A stretch of 64,000 bases of DNA from Patiria pectinifera (Eukaryota; Echinodermata; Asteroidea; Valvatida; Asterinidae), in contig CM057147.1 of NCBI GenBank assembly GCA_029964075.1, positions 21,907,513-21,971,512 on the forward strand, in the 5' to 3' direction. The notes under the pieces were generated by a model. That model saw nothing but the letters and a program-made list of their open reading frames with translations, was not told the DNA's origin and ran no database searches. Both the position numbers and the translations under genes were made by a program. How positions within the stretch are numbered: the first letter of the stretch is position 1; the number at the start of each line of letters is the position of its first letter. Of the stretch, positions 48,148 to 58,488 are shown piece after piece.

Positions 48148-49018
48148 ACAATCATTCTCAAGCAGTACAGAAGGCTACATCCTTTCCAGCAGTGTAATTA
48201 TTATTATTTTTGTAGCTCAGTGTTACACACTAGTATTAAACATTTTGAAGATGCTGTTCATCAAATCTGAATCTTACCCAATGAATTTTACGTTTGTTTT
48301 TCTTGTTTGCCTATTTACATTAGCTGATAAAAGCCATATTTACTTTGCGCATTTAAAAGTAGACTCGGAGGTCTTGCAAACGTACAGATATTAGACGTAC
48401 AGATCCAGGAGATCAGGGGTGCCAACTCCGTTTTCGTTTTATTTATTCTTTTTGAATTGTTTTTGTTTGTTTTGTTTTTGCCTTTTTAGTGGGTTTAGTT
48501 TGGTATAAAAGCTTCGTTAACAAAAAAAAAAAAATCTTTCTGCATATTTACAGAGCGTGTAATTTTGGCAATGCTCTCTCACATTAGAAAATAAGGCCAT
48601 TAATAGCATCGTAAAAAACAAAGGTTATTCCTGGGATTGTGATCTGACCCCCTTTTCTCAAATTCCTGGAGTTTTGCTTGCATAACATTTAACATAATCT
48701 TCTGAAATCTTAAAATCTCAGGCTTATGGATAACGTGGGAAAAGACATGAGATACCAAATTCAAAATTAAATATGAAGATGTTAAAGTTTCGTACAAATT
48801 AACAATGTTGATTCAAAAATCAACAGACTTATTTATCTTTTTTTAAATAAGATATATCAATGCTTCCAGTGTTAAAATAATAATGAATGCTAACACATGG
48901 CGATCTAGTGTAGTAAAATGATAATTCTACCATTCATTCTACCTATTTGATAAAATTGACTTCTAAAATAGTTACAATAACTCGCTTTGAATTAAGTTTT
49001 TTCACCCAAGAATAGCAT

Positions 49019-49128
49019 CATCCCAACTATAATTGAGGCAATCCCACTTATAGTTGGGATATTTTGCACCATGTAGTTGAGACTGTCCGAACTCTAGTTG
49101 GGCCCATTGCTATACTTGGGTCGTAATA
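49019..49128. repeat. Palindrome cluster 6
   Basis: Units include CCCAACTATAATTGAGG, CCCACTTATAGTTGGGA and CCGAACTCTAGTTGGGCC, ending in GCTATACTTGGG as in cluster 5. Confidence 0.6.
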
Positions 49129-49404
49129 GTTTTTCTCAGGCAGTACGGCTGGACTTTCATCCTTTCTAGAAGTGTAATTATTATTTTGTACAGTAGTTAT
49201 GTTCACACTAGTATTCAACACATGAAGATGTACTGTCCAATTTTAATCTTTCCCAATGAACTTTAAACTTTTGAGTGTTTATTTTCACCCCCCCCCTCCA
49301 ATTTTGGTGTTTTTTTTTCTTCTTCTTCAATTTTGGGCATTTGCAACCCTTAAAAAAGCTTTATTTTCGGTTGCTGTTGCACTCAAACAAATCAATTCTG
49401 TGAG

Positions 49405-49462
49405 TAGACTGGTTACCAATCCCCACATTATCTATTCTAAAATGGAGGCGGGGACCAGTCTA
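49405..49462. repeat. Conserved dyad TAGACTGGTT ... ACCAGTCTA, copy 3
   Basis: This is the same hairpin and flanking text (CCAATCCCCACATTAT) as 8780-8837. Copy 2 lies downstream of T1 and this copy downstream of T6. Confidence 0.5.
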
Positions 49463-50316
49463 CCCTTCCAGAGCTTACCAATAGATAATTCAAAATTTCG
49501 CAATGAAATTTGTCCGTAAATGAATTAAACTGTATTTTTCAGTTGATGTCACATTCAAAAGTGGATGACTTCTCTACCCAAAGAAAAATAGAAACATTAA
49601 ACTAAGCTCTATTTTTTCGGGTTGAAACTCAAAAATAGCAGGGACAGTACATCTTCAAACTTACTGCATGCAAGGTACAAAATTCATTCAAAAGATGTTT
49701 CCATTTTTTCCCTCATTAATTAATAATTAGCCTGTTTGCAAGCTGAAAATCCATATTTACTTAAAGCATTTATACGTAGACTCACACGTCTCACAAACTT
49801 ACAGATATTACAGGTACAAACTCCATTTTCGTTGCAGAGTTTTCATTTATTCATTTTCCATTCATCCTCAATCCTCCAAAATCAACCGACACTGAATGTC
49901 CATGTGCCCTCAATCCTCCACAATCCAAAATTCCATGTTGCATTCATTCTCAATCCTCCAAAACTGCCCGGAGGACTTCGGAGGATCATTGGCTAGGGTT
50001 GGGATTATTAAGGTAAACTGATCGAATTCACATGAACTTTGTCATGTTTTCTTCAAATATGTGCACATTACAACTAGATGTTTCAGTTATATACAGTCAT
50101 TTCTCTTTGATTATCTGATGATGGCTATTTAAACCCATATGATAGACTTTACCCAGTCCATTTCTGCCATCACAAACTCAGATATCTTGAGTGTGATGTC
50201 CATTAACACAGCACCGTTTTAACAATTATTTTGTTAACTGTACGCGTGGAACAAATGGCTATTCTTTGTATGAGTTCTTTGTGTTGTTTTTTGATTTTGA
50301 CATTCATTGTCCATTT

Positions 50317-52310
50317 TTACACTCGACGATAGACATGAACACTTTCTTCTGCTGCCACAGCCAGCTCTCCAGCTGGTGTACATGTGAGGTCACCTGGACA
50401 ACCACACTCACTGGTGACACAGCCAATGTATTGTCCATCATGACTGAAATGATGAATTTCACCTCGTTTATTTCCTGAAGACCACCCGGATACAGCAACA
50501 TAAATATTGCCATCTTTGTCACAACACAAACCAAAAGCATACCACAGCCCTTGAATATTGCTGGGCATATCAACTGAAAAAACCATGTGACCATAGCTGT
50601 CAACTGACGATAGTAGTCTTTCGTTATCTCCATTGTAAGTGTAGAAAAGGTGCTGCTTGTACATCGTCAAATTGTTTCCAATCTTTGGAGCAGGTATTCT
50701 CCTGATGAAGGATCCATCTCTCTTGTGCAGTGAGATCTCTTCTTTGCCCTTATAACCCACTGCTATCACATCCCCACCATCCACTGCAAGGCAGGTTGGG
50801 GTGCTGCCTTTCTTCCCACCTGGTAGGAACTGATGGAGACAGGGTTGGTAGCCTCTAATGAAGATCTTGACAGCAAGTTTGTCAAGAACAATGATTTCGT
50901 TATCCCTCTTTACTGAAACATGGGATGGTTTAGTAAGACCTGCAAGCTGGAGTTCTTGTGAAATTACATCAGACTGAAGGTTGTCATTGGTGAAGAAAGT
51001 GATCACCTTCTTATGCCCCCTGTCTAATGCGACAATATCATTGTTAGAGAATGCTGCAATTTCATCAACATTGCCAAATGCTTTCTTCGTTAGTCCAAAT
51101 GTCTTCATCTGTCTTTTCAGCTCCCATCTTACAGCTCTCTGTGAACCCTTAGCTGTGGCATCTGGGCTGGGTGTTTGTGTATTGTCCAGCACCAGCCACC
51201 CAAGTGGCCTCCCATTACCCTCCGCCTCCTCAAAATCCATAATGGAGGACAAACTATCCAGCCCTTTCTCAGGGTGTTTTTCAGTCAGTTCTTTCAGGTT
51301 AAACAGGAGTTTAGGCTTGAAATCCAGAATCTCGTAGCAACTTGCTTGAACCATGAATTGGTTCACCTCATCCAGTTTTTCTCAGTCTGAGTCAGATGAC
51401 TGTTGTTTGTGGCACGAGCAGTTTCCAATGTCTTGGCTCTGTCTTTGAAGAATGTATCTGCCTCTTGCTTCAGTTTCTGCTCTTCCCCTCTGATCTCCTT
51501 TGTGATATTAGCAACCTCCTTGTCAGCCTTACTGGAGATTTTCTTGGTGGTGTCTGCATACATTGCATTTAGCTTTCTGGAGTTGTCATCTACTTCACTT
51601 ATGTTTGTTTTCAGTTTTGCTTTGATCTGTTCAGCTTTTACAGACATTCTAGCAACATCTTGTTTGCAGTTATCGACAGCTTCAGGTAGATCAACACGAG
51701 AGTGTCTCTCATGATCTACAATAGCACAAGTTGTGCATACCAACTTCTCACATGTGTTGCAGTAAATAATGAGATTTTGCTCGGAATGCTTGCCACATTT
51801 TGGAGTGTACTCTCTAATCTTACTCTTGTAAGTTACCTCTCCTGATTGAAGCTGGGCCAGTGTGTAGATTTGATGTGATTTCATTGAAGAAAAACGCCTG
51901 TGTGCCACTTGGCATTCTTTGCAGAGAAAATGATCACATTCCATGCATCTTGACACAGCCTGATTCTCTTCATCACAGGCTTGACATTTGATGTCTGACC
52001 TTTGACCTTCAAGTACCTTTTCATGGACGTTGACCTCATCCACCAAGGCGCTCAGTTTGAAGTCACTTGGCAAATCAGAAACGTCTCCCTGTAGTATGGT
52101 TTCTTGTCTGCAGAGGGGACACACAAGTTTTAGATCTTGTGGATGTTGATTCTGTCTGACTTTTTTGAGACATTCCTGGCAAAAACTGTGCAGACAGTCG
52201 AGAACCTTAGGTTCAGTGAAACGGTCAGAGCAAATGGGACATTCCAGATGATCTCGACTGATCTTACCCAACACAGATTGAACTGTGACATCAGGATGTC
52301 TGGATGCCAT
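50317..52310 (-). pseudogene. T6: TRIM56-like protein, frameshifted in the coiled coil (type i)
   Basis: RING (CPIC...CLHSFCQEC...CPLC), B-box 1 and B-box 2 (CGKHSEQNLIIYCNTC...H) are intact. In the coiled coil a run of six A in sister copies is five here (T run 51376-51380 on the plus strand), turning EKKLDEVNQF into EKNWMR and a stop at 51363. As written the product has 315 residues and lacks the propeller-like domain. The rest of the frame is undamaged to TAA at 50317 (ESVHVYRRV), giving about 664 residues if restored. Because it is a homopolymer change, a sequencing error is a real possibility. A GEEQKLK stretch is also shorter than in sisters (IRGEEQ for IREEEQ, with nearby residues missing). 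Confidence 0.82.
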
Positions 52311-52335
52311 CTTTCTTTGTTAGAGATGTCCAAAA

Positions 52336-53027
52336 CTGAATGAAACAGAAAAAGACACCTTTTATTGCCGTGAAATATAAGTGCACAAAACTATGATTGG
52401 GATTATGTCTAATTAGATTTTTATTTTGGAAAATTTAGCCTGACCACTAACTCCATGCAAGGTTATCTTTGCTGTTAGATAGAAAAACTATAAAATTTCC
52501 TCAGGCTTACATGTACTAAGATTTAAAAAAAAAACCAAAAAAAACGAAAAGTATTAATATTTCTGCCAAGTGATAGCTTGGTATTAAATTTGGAAGTAAA
52601 ATTTGGGAGTAAAGTTCAGGAATTCTCACAATAAGCAGAAACTCTGCTTAACCTTGCTGAAAGCTTATTTATATCCTCACAACTATACTATAGGACCAAT
52701 ATGAAGTAAGTTGAATGAGGTTTGTTCATGGCTAATAATTGTGAAAGTGAAACCCATGCAAATACAATTACGTTTTTCCATAATATCTTTTAGGAGATCC
52801 CTGTCACTCTTTGTATCAATAAAAATGTTCAAAATATTGCAAACAATGCATAACAGTGAGCAAGCCTTAAGAACACAAGATTATGTTGGACAAAAATTGC
52901 AATAAAAACGGTGCTTTACGAATGCTAACTTTTCTCGCCAAACCCACTGCACTAAATTAGCCATTTGCAATTACAAATCTATGATAGAAAATACACCTTT
53001 GTTTTTTTTAGGAGGCACGAAACTTAC
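52336..53027 (-). other. Predicted 5'-UTR intron of T6
   Basis: The donor TTTCAG|GTAAGT lies at 53028/53027 and the acceptor TTCATTCAG|T at 52336/52335. The intron is 692 bases. Confidence 0.55.
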
Positions 53028-53230
53028 CTGAAATGCAGAGAGTGCCTGAAATTTTGAAGGCAAATCTAAAGGCGGCATCCAAACTGTCCCGAAATATGGC
53101 TGCATTTGAACAGTACAAGTGCAGAAGCAATTAATGTACAGAGAGTTACGCCTATTTATCAATCAGTGTGAAGCAGAAAGTAGGTGTGGTGCATTGTGCA
53201 ATGACCGAGGGTCACGTGCTGCACAATGTA
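53028..53230 (-). promoter_or_regulatory. T6 predicted exon 1 and promoter block
   Basis: It is homologous to the T5 block and more distantly to those of T1-T4 (GGCATCCAAACTGTCC). It ends in the donor at 53028. Confidence 0.45.
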
Positions 53231-56109
53231 CACGTATGACGTTGTGGTAGTATACTGATCGAGCCTCCATGATTTTTTTTTTTATATGGACCATGCATCA
53301 CTAACAGCTTACCATAAAGCAGAAAAGGTGTGTGTGTATATCTACATTCAAATAATAGACCTTGAAACAATAGAGGACAATAGGGTTCACATACGTGTGT
53401 TTTTGTGTGTTACAAGTTGACCACCTGTGAATTTGTGAAAAATCTATAAACATGCATGCGCTGAGTAGTCGCTTTACAGCACTATAGCCATGCGCAGCTG
53501 CCATTTGCAGCTGCCATGCGCATATTGCAAAATTGAATTTTACGTCAGAAATTGGGAAAACTTCACGTGAAAACCACCACATAAAAAAGGGGATACCAAC
53601 ATTCTGAATTGATTTCAAAGATCAAAAATATTTTTAATTGTCTCAATGTATTTTACAATTCAACAAAGTAATCATGCTCCTTAGTTATAGCTCTCATTAC
53701 AGTCGTGCAACAAGAAAGCATTAATTTTCAAATTGTGCAAAATAAAAGGACTGGAAAAAAACTCCTGAAATACATTTGAACCTCTAAATTCAAATTCTAT
53801 TGGAATGTGAAGAAGGGAGCCAGGGTAGGGTAAGTAACAACCAACATGGATAACTGAAATGATACTGCCTTAAAAAAAAAGTTTACAATAGACATTTGTG
53901 ATGGAATATTGAGTTTGGAAATTGTGTTGTTTTTTGTCTTTATCCATTTTGATTAATGAAAACTCTTTACTGTCTGAGAGCATTTGAGAAAAAAGGATTT
54001 GCAAACTTGAAACTGGAACTTGGAAACTACCTTGTGTTTGTTGGTGCATTTGTCTTTATACACTGTACTACACTATCATTGATATTGCTTGGGTTGGCTG
54101 GCGGCTTTGGTTATGATACAGTTTTGCTGTGCTGGAGCAAACCTGTGAAATCTCTCTCATCATTTTCTGACAGCACTGAGCACTCTGCAGGTAACAAGTA
54201 TGTCCATGAAGGTTAATCATAATAACACATCCTTAAAGTTTCTCTTTGTTTATGATCGGTCAGCATATTTAAGCTAAAAACTTAAATAATAAAAAAAATT
54301 GTCCTGATTTTTTTTCTTTGTCATGTTCTAGCCTAAATGCCAATAGACTTTGTATGTGTTTTATTCTCAGAGGTGGGTCATTCCATGTCAAATCACCCAA
54401 TGGGTTACACCCCACCTCTTCAAATTTGCTCATATTTAGTATGTGGGGTAATTTAGGCTGAAAAAGCTGAAATTTTAAGTTTTAGCACCATGGGACAAAT
54501 TGTTTTTGTGCTGCCGCCCCCCATTGTTAAGCAATTTTGGTCAAAATGGGCGTGGCCGCCAAAATTCAAATGACAATATTTCCATAACCTGTGGGCCAAA
54601 TTTGTTAATCTTGATTTCTTTGGAAAGGTAGCATCATAAGGAATCCAAATGTACCATTACTGTTCATGTTAGAGTAATTTGAAGTATGATGACCTTGACC
54701 TTTACTTTGAACTTGAATTTGACCTTGTGGATCACGTGACCTTGAGACGAACTTAGATGAAATTTAAACCCCAACATGTTTTCTACAAAATATCCAAAAA
54801 TTGGGTGTAATATTTTTTGTTTGCTTTTAGCTCATGTCAAAGTTGGCATACGTGTTGCAAAATGTGATATCCCTATACATGAACATACTTCAGGGGCAAA
54901 AAAAATCCCTACTTTAAATCCACTAGTACACTGCATGTACGCCCAGAGTGTAAACATGTCCTTTAAAACCAGAACAGTCTCATTTTTCATCTGCCTGGAA
55001 TCCCTTTTTTATGGTGCCCAGTGTAAATATAGGCTTTATACACGCAAAAGGAGCCTGATCAAACTGACTACTCATTACATTTACAACGGCATCCTTAACA
55101 CCTCCAGATTATCACAAATGTGATTTGGAATTAAATATAGGCTTGTTCATGTACTTTATAAACACAAAAGGAGCCTTGTAAAATTAAATACTCATTATAA
55201 TTACATGGGCATCCTTAACACCTACAGATTATCAGAAATTCGATTTGGAATTAAAACTTAGCTAATTAATTTTTTTTTATGACAAAGTAAGAGCTATTAA
55301 GTTCTAGAATTAATACTAGAGTTTGAAGTTTCATACAAATAAACTGCCTACTCAACAAGTTATTCAACAAAATGATTTCATACTTTCAACAGACTTTACG
55401 AATCAACAGACTTAATTGTCTGACGGATCAATAGTGAGAGAGGAGGGATCATTTAAAATAAAGTTCATAGGATGTATGTACATGTTTAAAGTTATACTCT
55501 ATTAATAGCAAAATCACAAGCATTCACTGACAAAATGATAATAATCAATTAACATTTTAAAAAGACATTTTAAACACTCAATTCAAAGAGACTATTTTAA
55601 AAAACAAAAGTTATGGACAAAAGTCACACATACTTCATTATGTTTTCTGCAAATTCATGTACATTACAACTATGTGTAGATCATTGTTTCAAATAAGACC
55701 ATTTATAGCATCCTAAATGTTCTTAACCCCTTCTTTTAAATTCCTGGATCTTTGCCTGAATTAAAACATTGAACGCTCTCTACCAAAATCTCAAAATCAT
55801 TTTTCGTTTTCCGTATAATCAATATTCTTTTGAATAAAATCTTAGCCAATGTCTTTGATCAACAAGACAAAGATACTTATTTCAAGAATGGATTCAAGAG
55901 TTTTTAAAGTTTCACACAAATAAACAGCCTACTCAACGCGCTATTGAACAAAACGATCTCATACTTTCAACAGACTTCAAGAATCAACAGACTTAATTAA
56001 TTGTCTGACAGCTCATTATAAGAAAACGATTATTCAAAATACAGTTCATGAATGTATTTACATGTTTAAAGTTATTATTGATAGTGAAATCACATGACAT
56101 TACTGTTAA

Positions 56110-56560
56110 AAAGATAATAAGTAACATTTAAAATGCATAATAAATATGTGATTTAAAGAGAGAAAAATGATTTAAATGTATTTAAATGTTTTTTTTAAAG
56201 ACTACATATTATTCAACCTTTTTTTAAGACTGAAAATATGTCAACACTATGAGTCTTAAAAAATAGCATAACTTGATATCTAGTGTAGCAACTCTGGGAT
56301 AAATGATCATGAATGTCTGTGTTTTTTGTACCACCATTCGTCAGTCTCGTCCTACCATTGATTCCATACTCTGCATAAAATAACAATTCGGTGATAAACT
56401 CAACTAGTAAAAAAGTTACAATAATTCACTTTAATATAACTCATCTTGTTACACCAAAGTTAAATAATCGTTCCAACTGTAATTGAGACAATCCCAATAA
56501 TAGTTGTGATCGTCCTAAAAATAGTTGGGATTGCACCAACCATAGTTGGGACTGTGTCAA
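56110..56560. repeat. Array-associated segment with palindrome cluster 7
   Basis: It is homologous to 39640-40060. The cluster at 56461-56555 has units such as CCAACTGTAATTGAGA and CACCAACCATAGTTGGGAC. Confidence 0.6.
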
Positions 56561-58057
56561 TAACATAAAATAACATATTTACTTTACACATTCTAAATAG
56601 ACTCACAGGTATCACATCCACAAACTTACAGCTACTGCAGGTACAGATCCAGGAAATGAGGGGGTCCTAACTCCATTTTTGTTGCAGAGTTTTTTGCTAT
56701 ATTTTATTTAGTTAAATGGGGCCACTAATACTGGTAGCATCCTAAGGACAAATAAACACAGTTTATTCCCCAGAGTGGATTCTGACCCCCATATTTTAAA
56801 TTCCTGGATCTTTGCTTGCATTACATTTTCAAATTCCCTACCAAAATCTTATAACACTTTCATTCTCTGGCTTATGGGTAATATGACTTTGAAATAAATC
56901 TTAGCCAGTGTCTTTGATTGGAAAGACAGAGATACAAAGTTCCAGAATTGATTCAAGAGTTCAAAGTTTAATACAAATAAACTGCCTGCTCGATAAGTGA
57001 TTGCACAAAATGATCTCATACTTTCAATGGACTTCGAGTATTTACAAACTTGATTGCCTGACAGATTAGCAGAAGTGAAATGGTTAGAGAGAATGTACTA
57101 ATAAACAGACAGTTCACATGCATGTCCATCTGTTTGTACATAAAGTTATGCCCCATTAGGGAAATTAAATCCATGCACTCCCGTGTAAATATAGATGTTA
57201 ATTGTTTTTAGGAGTCAAAAATATCAGTGCTGAGAATATGTAAATGAAAGGAGTATATTGATACAGAATGTCTGGATCTGCATCAATACTGTGCAATCAA
57301 ACTCTCGTTATGGTATGTACAGTTTGCAGCTGGATCTCATGGATATCATGATGTGATATCATGATGCAAAGGTCACATTGTGATACACATTTCAATACGT
57401 AAATTGTAAACTTCATAGTAACATTGCCAGAATTTACTGCATGAAACTCAGGTCCCATAATGCTGACTGGCAATCAATTGGCTTGATTTTTGAGGACCAA
57501 AATCTTGTGTCCTGAAATTCCCTAGAAATTACACAGAAAGTGCTATTTTGAAGGTGTATAGTTACATTTTTAAGAATCGTTATTATTAAACATATGTGAA
57601 AAAGGCGTTTAGGTGCCCAAAATGGGCGCATTCAGGTTTAACGTGGCCATTAATATTTATGTCAGTCATGGCAGCTGTTTGACGTGTTGCACATTGTGTA
57701 TTATTCACATGATGTACATAAGTGTACATTCTTCTGTTTGGCTGGTATTTGGAATATACATGTACTGTGACCGTCCAAATTTATGTGGGTTTTTGCCCTC
57801 AACTTCAGAGACCTATATGTTTTTTTATTGTTTGAAGGTATATGTAAACTGATTTTGAAGTCAATCAGGTTTTTTTGTGGCAAATACATACATTACAACT
57901 ACATTTGCATGTAGATCATTTTAATTATACTGTCATTTTTCTTTGATTATTTGATGATAGCTTTAAACCCATGATAAACTTTAAAACCCATGATAAACTT
58001 TTACACAGCCCATGTCTGGCATCACAAGCTCAGATATCTTGAGTATGATGTCCATAT

Positions 58058-58365
58058 ATAGACCTTATATTTATATTTTTGGACGTGTTCCCTGAATGTA
58101 TTTTATAAATTGTGAACTGTTGAATGGATTGGTGCCAGACTATGTATGCATTTTACCCTCACTCTCAACTTTGTTTTAAATGTGGCTTAAAATATTAGGG
58201 TATATGTCATCACAAGTTTTAAATTATTTTATGAGGGCGGGCTGGTATTAATTTGTCATTAAATTTATGTAATATTGCTTTCATTTCTCCTCGCAAGTTC
58301 CAAAAAATGAAGATTTTACCTCGCTAAATTCAATTTAATATGGCCGACTTGTGAATAAGGCCTAT
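58058..58365. mobile_element. Inverted-repeat element in the T7 3' flank
   Basis: ATAGACCTTAT at the left and ATAAGGCCTAT at the right are complementary over 10 of 11 bases. Sister flanks run directly from GATGTCCATTGGATGAAC (near 25570), so about 300 bases are inserted. The ends resemble the ATAGG(A/T)CT ends of 31856-32083. Confidence 0.45.
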
Positions 58366-58488
58366 TGAATAAACACATTGATACAATGGCACATATAATC
58401 TCGTATAATTTGTAAACTGTATGTTTGGAAGAAATGGCTATTGTTTGTATGAGTTCTTTGTGTTGTTATTTTGACATTCATTGTCAAT

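Larger units (their letters stand above)
47461..50316. other. Intergenic DNA between T5 exon 1 and T6
   Basis: No gene is seen. It has palindrome clusters at 48025-48147 and 49019-49128 and the conserved dyad at 49405-49462. Near 47610-47750 there is text shared with 45050-45200 and 53355-53400 (AACAATAGGGTCC). Confidence 0.5.
53231..58488. other. Intergenic DNA between T6 and T7
   Basis: No gene is seen. It contains a block shared with 16290-16560 and 22310-22560 (near 53890-54180), an array-associated segment with a palindrome cluster (56110-56560) and an inverted-repeat element (58058-58365). Sequence at 54380-54780 has no relative elsewhere in the window. Confidence 0.5.
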
